A stretch of 52,610 bases of DNA, from assembly GCA_947625505.1 (NCBI GenBank), contig CANQON010000013.1, positions 1-52,610 of the forward strand, given 5' to 3'. The notes under the pieces were generated by a model, which saw nothing but the letters and a program-made list of their open reading frames with translations, was not told the origin of the DNA and did no database searches. Both the position numbers and the translations under genes were made by a program. Below, in pieces: positions 25,381 through 32,750 of the stretch (position 1 is the stretch's first letter; every line of letters starts with the position of its first letter). The stretch comes from an uncultured Bacilli bacterium. GTDB taxonomy: Bacteria > Bacillota_I > Bacilli_A > RF39 > UBA660.

Positions 25381-25511
25381 TATTTTATTATTATTATTTT
25401 AATATATATTATTATTATAGATGTGCATAATGTGTATAACTTTGTTGATTACTTATAAAATAAGGTCAAAATGTATGTGCATAAAATGTGCATTATTATA
25501 AGTTATGAACA
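25381..25511. other. oriC: oriC, dnaA-dnaN part: DnaA boxes and TAA-repeat unwinding element
   Basis: DnaA boxes (TTATNCACA on the minus strand) occur at 25422-25430 and 25431-25439, abutting and perfect, and at 25476-25484, perfect. One-mismatch copies lie at 25487-25495 and around 25503. Next to the abutting pair, the minus strand reads TATAATAATAATA and later AATAATAATAATAAAATAG (25381-25419), a series of TAA/TAG triplets like the DnaA-trio of the basal unwinding element. In B. subtilis the unwinding site also lies between dnaA and dnaN. Confidence 0.8.
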
Positions 25512-25516
25512 CATAT

Positions 25517-26863
25517 CTATTTAATTTTGTTGATAAGTTTTTGTATTTCATTATTAAGTGCTTCATCTTTTAATATTTCATGTTTGATTTTATCAACAGC
25601 GTGCATAACTGTTGTATGATTTTTTCCACCAAATTCAATTCCAATTTTAGTTAAATTTTCTTCAAGATATACACGGCATATATACATTGCTATTTGTCTT
25701 GGAATAGCTATATTATTAGTTTTCTTCTTACTTGTTAAATCTTCAGGTGTTATATTATAGTTTTCACTAACTAATTGTATTACTTGGTCTATTTTATTTT
25801 TAGCAACTATTCTTTGAACAAAGAAATCTTTTAAAGCTTCAACAGCTAAATCAAGCGTTATGTCTTCCCCATTCATTATGGTTGCATATGCATAAACTCT
25901 TGTTATTGCCCCTTCTAGCTTTCTTATATCCCCTACACAGTTACTAGCAATATACTCTTTAACATCTTCGGGAAATTTATTTTCTAAGTCTTGTTGTTCT
26001 ATTTTTTTATTTAATATGTTCATACGTAATTCGAATTCAGGTGGTAATATATCTATTTGTAATCCTTGACTAAATCTTGTTCTTAAACGATCTTCAAGTT
26101 TTTTTATATCTTCAGGTGATCTATCTGATGAAATAATTATTTGTTTATTATTTTGATATAATTCGTTGAAAGTGTTGAAAAATTCTTGTTGTGCACTAGT
26201 TGCTCCTACCAAATTGTGGATATCATCAATTATTAAGACATCTATATCACGATATTTGTTTTTAAAATTACGTATTGCTTCCCTATTATCACTAGAAGTT
26301 TTTCTACATATTTCTACAAAATCTGAAACAAATTTATCACAAGGTATATATAAAACACGTTTATTACTTGTTTGTGTTATATAGTTACCAATTGCTTGCA
26401 TAAGATGTGTCTTCCCTAGTCCACTTGATCCATATATAAATAAAGGATTATACATGTTACCAGGTTGTTCTGCAACTGCAAGTGCACTAGTTGCTGCAAA
26501 CTTATTACTATTCCCTACTATAAATGTTTTAAATGTATATTTAGGGTCTAGATTCGTTTCAAATTTTTCATTTGGAATTCCTATTTCATCAGTATCTATA
26601 ATTACATTAGTTTCAAGTTCTTCTTCAATATAAAACTCAAATTTAAAGTTTGTTCCTGTTAATTCTGTGAAGTTTTCTTCAATTAAATCAATATAGTTAT
26701 TAGATAAGTGTTTTTTGTGGACAATCGATGGTACCAATACTTTAGCTGTATCTCCTTTTAAATAAACTAGTTTTGATTCAGAAAACCATGTTTCATATTG
26801 AATTTCATTAATCTCCCCTTTTATTTTTTCAAGGAATGAATTCCAAATACTTTCAAGATCCAT
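25517..26863 (-). CDS. dnaA: chromosomal replication initiator DnaA
   Basis: DnaA binds its boxes at oriC and melts DNA to start replication. The 448-residue protein has the N-terminal DnaB-interaction domain and a short linker domain II. The AAA+ domain III has Walker A GSSGLGKTHL and Walker B VLIIDDIHNL. Domain IV carries the DNA-binding signature GGKNHTTVMHAVDKI. The start is preceded by GGGTGA and a long AT-rich upstream region with DnaA boxes, so autoregulation is likely. Confidence 0.98.
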   Translation of the reverse strand: MDLESIWNSFLEKIKGEINEIQYETWFSESKLVYLKGDTAKVLVPSIVHKKHLSNNYIDLIEENFTELTGTNFKFEFYIEEELETNVIIDTDEIGIPNEKFETNLDPKYTFKTFIVGNSNKFAATSALAVAEQPGNMYNPLFIYGSSGLGKTHLMQAIGNYITQTSNKRVLYIPCDKFVSDFVEICRKTSSDNREAIRNFKNKYRDIDVLIIDDIHNLVGATSAQQEFFNTFNELYQNNKQIIISSDRSPEDIKKLEDRLRTRFSQGLQIDILPPEFELRMNILNKKIEQQDLENKFPEDVKEYIASNCVGDIRKLEGAITRVYAYATIMNGEDITLDLAVEALKDFFVQRIVAKNKIDQVIQLVSENYNITPEDLTSKKKTNNIAIPRQIAMYICRVYLEENLTKIGIEFGGKNHTTVMHAVDKIKHEILKDEALNNEIQKLINKIK

Positions 26864-27193
26864 AGAGAGTCACCCACTTTCTCATGTTTAACTACCTATA
26901 TTCTACACTATTTACTATAAAAATTAAAGAAAAATGTGCATAATTCTTAATAAAATACTTATCAACATCTTTTGCACATCAATTTAAAGTTATTTTTCAT
27001 ATTATTTAGGAGTTATGCACAAAAATGTGATTTTCTTTTGAACATTAAAAATTTTGTGTGTAAAAGTTATGCACGAAAATGTGTATAACTTTTAAAAAAT
27101 ATTTAAAAATTTAACAAAAATTATCAAAAAAATGTGCATAACTATGTTAATAACTCCTTTACAACACTTTTTGCACACTATGTTAAAAAATGT
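26864..27193. other. oriC: oriC, dnaA-rpmH part: DnaA-box cluster
   Basis: This gene-free stretch separates the diverging dnaA and rpmH units. Perfect DnaA boxes lie at 26935-26943, 27013-27021, 27080-27088 and 27133-27141. One-mismatch boxes lie at 26970-26978, 27055-27063, 27067-27075 and 27169-27177. Between 27089 and 27132 the sequence is almost pure A/T, a possible second melting region. A minus-strand TAGAAT around 26900 may be the dnaA -10. Gene orientation flips here, as expected at an origin. Confidence 0.9.
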
Positions 27194-27222
27194 TTGACAA
27201 ATATAGAAAAAAAATATATAAT
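27194..27222 (+). promoter_or_regulatory. consensus promoter of rpmH
   Basis: TTGACA (27194-27199), a 17-base spacer and TATAAT (27217-27222) are a perfect vegetative promoter, one of the strongest in the window. It lies beside the last DnaA box. Confidence 0.85.
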
Positions 27223-27261
27223 CTTAAGAGCAAAGAGAAATTTATATATTGGAGGTGTAGC

Positions 27262-27384
27262 ATGAAAAGAACTTATCAACCTAATAATCATAGAAAAAGT
27301 AAGAAAATGGGATTTATGGCTCGTATGAAAACTAATATTATTAATAATAGAAGAAAAAAAGGACGCAAAGTATTATCTCATTAA
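27262..27384 (+). CDS. rpmH: 50S ribosomal protein L34 (shortened)
   Basis: L34 is a small basic protein of the large ribosomal subunit. The product is 40 residues, starting [20 protein letters not shown] after a GGAGGTG site and ending [11 protein letters not shown]. Most bacterial L34 proteins have 44-46. Relative to B. subtilis, the segment between RM and RRKKGRK has 7 residues instead of 11 and lacks the usual GRxV. The frame extends upstream to 27190, but the -10 element and ribosome site lie inside that extension. rpmH-rnpA order beside oriC is standard. Confidence 0.93.
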   Translation: MKRTYQPNNHRKSKKMGFMARMKTNIINNRRKKGRKVLSH

Positions 27385-27389
27385 TTAAT

Positions 27390-27416
27390 TCCACTGGTTC
27401 GTCAGTGGATTTTTTA
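27390..27416 (+). terminator. terminator/attenuator between rpmH and rnpA
   Basis: TCCACTG and CAGTGGA form a 7-bp stem (27390-27409) with a GTTCGT loop and a T-run. It would limit rnpA expression relative to rpmH. Confidence 0.8.
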
Positions 27417-27432
27417 TATTAAGGGTGATTTA

Positions 27433-27786
27433 ATGAAGAAAAAAAATATATTAAAAGATAGTTCGGATTTTAATCGAATAATTAAAGATTTTAATCCATA
27501 TAAATATAAGGACTATATTATATATATAGAAAGAAAGAATCAAGAAAACTTTAAATTTGGTTTTTCTGTAGGTAAAAAAATCGGCAATGCTGTTACAAGA
27601 AATAAAATAAAGAGGCAATTAAAAGCTATCGTTGATAAAAAAGACTATCAAAATAACTTTAATTGTATTATAATAGTAGGCAGAGGTGTCCTTATGAGGA
27701 CCTTTAAAGAAATGGAAACAAATCTCCATGAGGCATTTGGTTCTTTAAATATATATAAGGAGGAAAATAATGAAGAAAAAGAATAG
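27433..27786 (+). CDS. rnpA: ribonuclease P protein component
   Basis: RnpA is the protein subunit of RNase P, which matures tRNA 5' ends. The 117-residue basic protein has the pattern KFGFSVGKKIGNAVTRNKIK followed by RQLK, the RNR motif of the family, and the C-terminal NCIIIVGRGV strand. The start follows GGGTGATT. It overlaps yidC by 17 bases. Confidence 0.95.
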   Translation: MKKKNILKDSSDFNRIIKDFNPYKYKDYIIYIERKNQENFKFGFSVGKKIGNAVTRNKIKRQLKAIVDKKDYQNNFNCIIIVGRGVLMRTFKEMETNLHEAFGSLNIYKEENNEEKE

Positions 27787-28774
27787 GGGAAAAATTTTAG
27801 TCCTATTCGTAATGTTACTTTTATTAACAGGGTGTACTAAAAACCTTACTGATCCTAAAGGTAACGTTGTAAGAAATGAAGAAACTGGACAAGTTTTACC
27901 ATCAAATATTGTATGTGCTCCAACTGATGAAGATAATCTTAAGTTATATCGTGAAAATAAAAAAGCACTTGAAGAAAAATATGCAAAAGAGCTTGAAGAT
28001 GGAGATATAAGTAAAAAGGAATACGAAAAAAAATTAAGGTCTTTAACTGATGTTGATTCATTAGTTCCTTGCGATAAGTTTTCTGTAACAACAGGAGGTT
28101 ATGAAGGAATATGGAATACTATTTTTATTAAACCTTTAACATGGGTTATAATAAAAATAGGTGATTTAGTTAAAAATTTTGGACTTGCTATTGTTATAAC
28201 AACTTTATTAATTAGAGGAATTATGTATCCTTTAACATTAAAAACAGCTAAGCAATCTGAAAATTTAAAGAAAGCTAATCCTGAATTACAAAAATTAGAG
28301 AAGAAATATGCTAATCGTACTGATGAGCAGGCAATGATGCAAAAAAGTACCGAAATGATGGCTATTTATAAAAAGTATAATATCAATCCATTATCTGGAT
28401 GTTTATTTGGATTTATACAAATACCATTATTCTTTGCTTTCTATGAAGCATTATATCGTTTACCTGCATTATTTGAAGATGTATTTTTAACATTTAATTT
28501 AGCAACTTCACCAATGCGTGCTTTATCTGCAGGACATTACTTATATCTATTATTACCATTATTAGTATTAGTTACTACTTATTTCTCATTTACTTTAAAT
28601 AGTGGTGCTGGTATGAGTGGTGATCAAGCTAAACAAATGAAAATAATGATGATGGTTATGATTGTTATGATTGTTATTATGTCATTCTCAATGTCATCAG
28701 CAATCATTATCTATTGGATTACCAATAGTACATTCACAATTATTCAAAATTTAATAGTTAAAAGGAGTAAGTAG
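27770..28774 (+). CDS. yidC: membrane protein insertase YidC/SpoIIIJ (lipoprotein)
   Basis: YidC inserts and folds membrane proteins with or without the Sec translocon. The 334-residue protein has a lipoprotein signal ending LLLLTGC (Cys22). A periplasmic-side charged region follows, then five hydrophobic segments from about residue 120. The cytoplasmic loop after the first is basic (LKTAKQSENLKKANPELQKL), as in the family. The gene has an AAGGAGG site, overlaps rnpA, and is followed 2 bases later by jag, the usual partner. Confidence 0.96.
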   Translation: MKKKNRGKILVLFVMLLLLTGCTKNLTDPKGNVVRNEETGQVLPSNIVCAPTDEDNLKLYRENKKALEEKYAKELEDGDISKKEYEKKLRSLTDVDSLVPCDKFSVTTGGYEGIWNTIFIKPLTWVIIKIGDLVKNFGLAIVITTLLIRGIMYPLTLKTAKQSENLKKANPELQKLEKKYANRTDEQAMMQKSTEMMAIYKKYNINPLSGCLFGFIQIPLFFAFYEALYRLPALFEDVFLTFNLATSPMRALSAGHYLYLLLPLLVLVTTYFSFTLNSGAGMSGDQAKQMKIMMMVMIVMIVIMSFSMSSAIIIYWITNSTFTIIQNLIVKRSK

Positions 28775-28775
28775 T

Positions 28776-29372
28776 ATGATTAAAGTTTATAAATATGAAG
28801 GAAAAGATGAAGAGGAATGTTTGACTAGTTGTATAGAGGAATTAGATGTCTATGCATGTGATTTATTAGTAACTAATCATGAGGAAGAAGATAAATATTG
28901 GATAGAAGTAATTAAGAAAGAAGATATTATTAATTTTATTAAAGAATATTTAAAAGAAGTAATTACTGATATGAATTTAGATATTAACTTAGAAGTAAGA
29001 GAAGATGAAGGAATATTTAATGTTACAATGGTATCAAGTAACAATCCTATCTTAATTGGAAAAGAAGGTAAGAATTTAAATTCATTACAATTCTTATTAC
29101 GTCAAGCACTTACTAATCAGACTGGATTAGATATAAAAGTTAATTTAGATGCTTCTAACTATCGCGCTAAAAAAGTTAAAAATTTTGAATATCAAATAAA
29201 AAATATTGTACGTGAAGTACAAAAAACAAAAACTGATACAAAATTAGATCCTATGAATTCTTATCAAAGAAGAATAGTTCATGCTTTATTAAGTAATTTT
29301 AGCAATGTTACAACAGAGAGCGTAGGAGAAGAACCTAATCGTTGTGTTGTAATAAAATACATAGGTGATTAG
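28776..29372 (+). CDS. jag: RNA-binding protein Jag (KhpB/EloR)
   Basis: The 198-residue protein has an N-terminal Jag domain (residues 1-50), a KH domain with GKEGKNLNSLQ and a C-terminal R3H domain (DPMNSYQRRIVHALLS). Jag/KhpB forms a complex with KhpA that binds RNA and affects cell elongation in streptococci. It is co-transcribed with yidC in most Bacillota. The start follows AAGGAG. A terminator overlaps its stop. Confidence 0.94.
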   Translation: MIKVYKYEGKDEEECLTSCIEELDVYACDLLVTNHEEEDKYWIEVIKKEDIINFIKEYLKEVITDMNLDINLEVREDEGIFNVTMVSSNNPILIGKEGKNLNSLQFLLRQALTNQTGLDIKVNLDASNYRAKKVKNFEYQIKNIVREVQKTKTDTKLDPMNSYQRRIVHALLSNFSNVTTESVGEEPNRCVVIKYIGD

Positions 29373-29397
29373 AAGAATGAAAATTCTTCTTTTTTTT
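29371..29397 (+). terminator. intrinsic terminator of rpmH-rnpA-yidC-jag
   Basis: AGAAGAAT (29371-29378), loop GAAA, ATTCTTCT (29383-29390) and seven T residues. The stem begins within the jag stop (29370-29372). Confidence 0.88.
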
Positions 29398-29405
29398 GTT
29401 ATAAT
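29397..29405 (+). promoter_or_regulatory. extended -10 promoter of pta
   Basis: TGTTATAAT starts on the last T of the jag terminator T-run, so terminator and promoter are fused. The pta ATG is about 42 bases downstream. Confidence 0.65.
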
Positions 29406-29446
29406 AAATTTGATGGAAAAACTTTAAGTAATAAGGAAGGGTATAT

Positions 29447-30418
29447 ATGAGTTTTATTGATAATATAAAAGTTAGAGCAAAACAAAAGAAAAGAAAAATT
29501 ATTTTACCAGAATCAATGGATGAAAGAGTAGTAAAAGCTGCTATTTTAGCTAACGAAGAAGATTTAGCAGATATTATTATAATTGGTAATCCTTGTATTC
29601 CTATTGATAATAAAAATATTGAAATTATTATTCCTGAAGAAGATAAAAGAACAGATGTATTAATAAATAAATTATATGAATTAAGAAAAGAAAAAGGAAT
29701 GACACTTGAAGAAGCCAAAAAATTAGTTTTAAGTGATTATATGTATTATGCTTGTATGTTAGTTAAACTAGGGTTTGCTGATGGAGTAGTAAGTGGAGCT
29801 TGTCATTCAACAGCTAATACATTAAGACCTGCCTTACAAATTATTAAAACAAAACCTAATACTAGTCTTGTTTCAGCTTTCTTTTTAATGATTGTTCCTA
29901 ATTGTAATTATGGAGAAAAGGGTACTTTTATCTTTGCTGATTCGGGTTTAGAACAAAATCCAACAGCTGAAAAATTAGCTGAAATTGCTAAAAGTAGTGC
30001 TGAAAGTTTTCATTTATTAGTTGAAAGTGTACCAAAAGTAGCTATGTTATCGCATTCTACTTTAGGTAGTGCTAGTCATCCTGATGTTACAAAAGTTATA
30101 GAAGCTACGAAAATAGCTAAAGAAAAATATCCTGATATATTATTAGATGGGGAACTACAACTTGATGCTGCTATAGATCCTTTAGTTGCAGAAAGTAAAG
30201 CGCCCAATAGTTTAGTAGCAGGGCATGCTAATGTATTAATTTTTCCTGATTTAGATGCAGGTAATATAGGTTATAAATTAGTTCAAAGATTAGCTAAAGC
30301 TGAAGCATATGGACCTATTACTCAAGGAATAGCAAAACCTGTAAATGATTTATCTCGAGGATGTTCTGTTAATGACATAGTTGGCGTTATTGCTATAACA
30401 AGCGTTCAATGTGAATAA
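29447..30418 (+). CDS. pta: phosphate acetyltransferase
   Basis: Pta interconverts acetyl-CoA and acetyl phosphate, feeding acetate fermentation and ATP formation with acetate kinase. The 323-residue protein begins with IILPESMDERVVKAA. It carries the family segments DGVVSGACHSTANTLRPALQ, FADSGLEQNPTAEKLA, MLSHSTLGSASHPD and ANVLIFPDLDAGNIGYK. The start follows AAGGAAGGG. Its place between jag and mnmE is not the B. subtilis order and suggests a local insertion. It is followed 12 bases later by mnmE. Confidence 0.96.
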   Translation: MSFIDNIKVRAKQKKRKIILPESMDERVVKAAILANEEDLADIIIIGNPCIPIDNKNIEIIIPEEDKRTDVLINKLYELRKEKGMTLEEAKKLVLSDYMYYACMLVKLGFADGVVSGACHSTANTLRPALQIIKTKPNTSLVSAFFLMIVPNCNYGEKGTFIFADSGLEQNPTAEKLAEIAKSSAESFHLLVESVPKVAMLSHSTLGSASHPDVTKVIEATKIAKEKYPDILLDGELQLDAAIDPLVAESKAPNSLVAGHANVLIFPDLDAGNIGYKLVQRLAKAEAYGPITQGIAKPVNDLSRGCSVNDIVGVIAITSVQCE

Positions 30419-30430
30419 AGTAGGTGAAGT

Positions 30431-31786
30431 ATGGAAGATACAATAACAGCAATATCAACAGCTTTAGGAGTAGGAGCTATATCTATTATTAGAGTTAGTG
30501 GAAACGAAGCTATTAATATTGTTAATAAAATATTTAAAGGAAAAGATTTATCTAAAGTAGATAGTCATACCATAAACTATGGTCATATTGTTGATGGAGA
30601 TAAAATTATTGATGAAGTATTAGTTTCTATTATGCGAGCTCCTAAGACTTTCACTAGAGAAGATATAGTTGAAATAAATGTTCATGGAGGAATAGCTACA
30701 ACTAATAAAGTATTAGAATTATTACTTATTAATGGTTGTCGTTTAGCAGAGCCAGGAGAATTTACTAAAAGAGCTTTTTTAAATGGTAGAATTGATTTAA
30801 TAGAAGCCGAAGGAGTAATGGATTTAATAAATGCTAAAACAGAGAAATCAAGAGATTTAGCCATTAATCAAGTTAGTGGATCGGTATCTAATTTAATCAT
30901 AGATTTAAGGCAAAGCTTAGTAGATGTTTTAGTGAACATTGAAGTAAATATCGATTATCCAGAATATGAAGATATTGAAGTAATGACTATTGAAATGGTT
31001 AAAGATAGAATAAGTAATATAAGAGAAAAGATAAAAGAAATACTTAATAAGTCTGAGAATGGAAAAATCATTAAAGAGGGAATTAAAACAATTATTATTG
31101 GACGCCCTAATGTTGGCAAAAGTAGTATTTTAAATCGTTTATTAGATGAGGAAAAAGCTATTGTTACTGATGTCGCAGGAACTACTCGTGATATCGTAGA
31201 AGGACAAATATCTATAGATGGCATAATATTAAATATTATTGATACTGCAGGTATTAGAGAAACACAAGATATAGTAGAAAGTATTGGTGTTAAAAAAAGT
31301 TTATCTTTAATTGATGAAGCTGACTTAATCTTATATGTTTTAAATAATAATGATGAATTATCAAGTGAAGATTTAGAAATTTTAGATAAAATTAAGAATA
31401 AAAATAGTATTGTTATTATCAATAAAACTGATTTAGATAGTAAAGTAAATGTCGATAAGATTAATCATCAAAATATAGTTATGATGTCGGCTCTAAATAA
31501 TGATGGAATTGATTTATTAAAACAAAAAATTAAGAAATTATTTAACCTAGAATTAATAGAACAAAATGATTATACATACTTAAGTAGTGCTAGAAGTATT
31601 GTTTTACTTAAAAAGGCTTTAGAGTCATTAGCTAGTGTTGAAGAAGGAATAAATAATAATATGCCTATTGATATGATTGAGATAGATTTGAAAGATGTTT
31701 GGAACTTACTTGGTGATATTATAGGTGTTAATTATAGTGAGGAATTAATTGATCAGTTATTTAGTCAATTTTGTTTAGGAAAGTAA
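30431..31786 (+). CDS. mnmE: tRNA modification GTPase MnmE
   Basis: MnmE with MnmG installs the (carboxymethyl)aminomethyl group on wobble U34. The 451-residue protein has the N-terminal tetrahydrofolate-binding domain (TITAISTALGVGAISIIRVS). A helical domain carries the inserted G domain: GRPNVGKSSILN, DTAGIRET and NKTD. The C-terminal FCLGK supplies the conserved CxGK cysteine. The start follows TAGGTGA. mnmG lies 965 bases downstream, separated by two small membrane-protein genes. Confidence 0.97.
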   Translation: MEDTITAISTALGVGAISIIRVSGNEAINIVNKIFKGKDLSKVDSHTINYGHIVDGDKIIDEVLVSIMRAPKTFTREDIVEINVHGGIATTNKVLELLLINGCRLAEPGEFTKRAFLNGRIDLIEAEGVMDLINAKTEKSRDLAINQVSGSVSNLIIDLRQSLVDVLVNIEVNIDYPEYEDIEVMTIEMVKDRISNIREKIKEILNKSENGKIIKEGIKTIIIGRPNVGKSSILNRLLDEEKAIVTDVAGTTRDIVEGQISIDGIILNIIDTAGIRETQDIVESIGVKKSLSLIDEADLILYVLNNNDELSSEDLEILDKIKNKNSIVIINKTDLDSKVNVDKINHQNIVMMSALNNDGIDLLKQKIKKLFNLELIEQNDYTYLSSARSIVLLKKALESLASVEEGINNNMPIDMIEIDLKDVWNLLGDIIGVNYSEELIDQLFSQFCLGK

Positions 31787-31814
31787 AAAAATATATTTAA
31801 AAATATAAAAAATA

Positions 31815-31823
31815 TGATATAAT
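31815..31823 (+). promoter_or_regulatory. extended -10 promoter of the TM2 protein gene
   Basis: TGATATAAT lies about 30 bases upstream of the ATG at 31854. AGGAGAG lies between. Confidence 0.6.
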
Positions 31824-31853
31824 AAAAACAGAAAATAAAAGGAGAGTGCAGTA

Positions 31854-32300
31854 ATGGCAAAAATGTGTAAAAGTTGTGGTACTGTAGTTGATGACAGTTT
31901 TACTAATTGTACTAACTGTGGAGCTTTATTAGATGCTCAACCTACTCAAGGACAAGTAGTGCCTCCACAACAACCAATGTATAATCAACCAGGTCCAACA
32001 CCAGGATATCAAGGAGGATATCCACAACAACCAATGATGGGACAACAACCTATGGGTCCAGTAGATCCAAATGCTAAGTCTAAAATGGCAGCAGGTTTAT
32101 TAGGTATTTTCTTAGGATGCTTTGGAGTACATAACTTCTATTTAGGTTATACTGGAAAAGCTATAGCTCAATTATTGATTACACTTTTAACTTGTGGTAT
32201 TGGAGCATTTGTTTCAGAAGTTTGGGGTTTAATTGAAGGTATTCAAATTCTTACAGGAAGCATTAATACAGATGCTCAAGGAAGACCACTTAAAGACTAA
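31854..32300 (+). CDS. zinc-ribbon TM2-domain membrane protein
   Basis: The 148-residue protein has an N-terminal zinc ribbon (CKSCGTVVD then CTNCGALLD). A Pro/Gln/Gly-rich linker follows (about residues 38-75, with QQPM repeats). A C-terminal TM2 domain has two membrane helices with the GIFLGCFGVHNFYLGY signature and a polar turn. TM2 proteins are widespread and mostly uncharacterised. The start has a good AGGAGAG site and promoter. A strong terminator follows at once. It lies inside the mnmE-mnmG interval, unlike the B. subtilis order. Confidence 0.92.
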   Translation: MAKMCKSCGTVVDDSFTNCTNCGALLDAQPTQGQVVPPQQPMYNQPGPTPGYQGGYPQQPMMGQQPMGPVDPNAKSKMAAGLLGIFLGCFGVHNFYLGYTGKAIAQLLITLLTCGIGAFVSEVWGLIEGIQILTGSINTDAQGRPLKD

Positions 32301-32673
32301 AATAAAGATAGTAAGTTTCTTACTATTTTTAGTATGTATATATTTTATATTAGAGATATTAATGAGTAATAATATTCATTTTGATTGCTTAATATTAAAA
32401 TATACAGGATATTATTGTCCAGGATGTGGTATTTCAAGAATGATTTTATCATTGTTTAGAGGACAATTTTATCAAGCATTTTGTTGGAATCCATTATTAT
32501 TTATATCTTTAATTATTTTAATTATTTATTTATTATTATCGATATTTATTAAAATTAAAATATCTGATAAGAATAAACTAAGAATAATGATTAGTTATTT
32601 AATTATTGTTATTTTGTTTGCTATATTAAGAAATATTCCTATATTTTCTTTTCTAGCACCAACAAAAATCTAA
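32272..32673 (+). CDS. DUF2752 membrane protein
   Basis: The protein has the DUF2752 core YYCPGCGISRMILSLFRGQF followed by a hydrophobic segment (WNPLLFISLIILIIYLLLS) and another membrane helix near the C-terminus. Family function is unknown. Starting at ATG 32272 gives 133 residues and keeps the first membrane helix (IVSFLLFLVCIYFI), overlapping the TM2 gene by 29 bases. A TTG at 32233 and an ATG at 32362 are alternatives; the latter loses the first helix. The TM2 terminator (32308-32330) lies inside the N-terminal codons, so expression may depend on read-through. Confidence 0.72.
   Translation: MLKEDHLKTKIKIVSFLLFLVCIYFILEILMSNNIHFDCLILKYTGYYCPGCGISRMILSLFRGQFYQAFCWNPLLFISLIILIIYLLLSIFIKIKISDKNKLRIMISYLIIVILFAILRNIPIFSFLAPTKI
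32308..32330 (+). terminator. terminator of the TM2 gene, inside the DUF2752 frame
   Basis: ATAGTAAG (32308-32315), loop TTT, CTTACTAT (32319-32326) and a T-run to 32330. It starts eight bases after the TM2 stop. Confidence 0.8.
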
Positions 32674-32695
32674 AGACTAGTTATAGTCTTTTTCT
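32672..32695 (+). terminator. intrinsic terminator of the DUF2752 gene
   Basis: AAAGACTA (32672-32679) and TAGTCTTT (32684-32691) with a T-rich tail. The stem begins within the TAA stop (32671-32673). Confidence 0.8.
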
Positions 32696-32697
32696 TG

Positions 32698-32726
32698 TTG
32701 TTAAAATAATAATTATGTATTATAAT
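32698..32726 (+). promoter_or_regulatory. promoter of mnmG-rsmG
   Basis: TTGTTA (32698-32703), a 17-base spacer and TATAAT (32721-32726). The predicted start near 32733 excludes the ATG at 32736 as a useful start and supports the ATG at 32751. Confidence 0.75.
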
Positions 32727-32750
32727 ATGTGAGAAATGTGTGGTGATACT

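Noticed and set aside
27190-27261. N-terminal extension of L34
   Set aside because: The extension spans the -35/-10 promoter and the GGAGG ribosome site, and L34 universally starts MKRT.
30955-31422. 155-codon minus-strand frame opposite mnmE
   Set aside because: Antisense shadow of the MnmE G domain, with no ribosome site.
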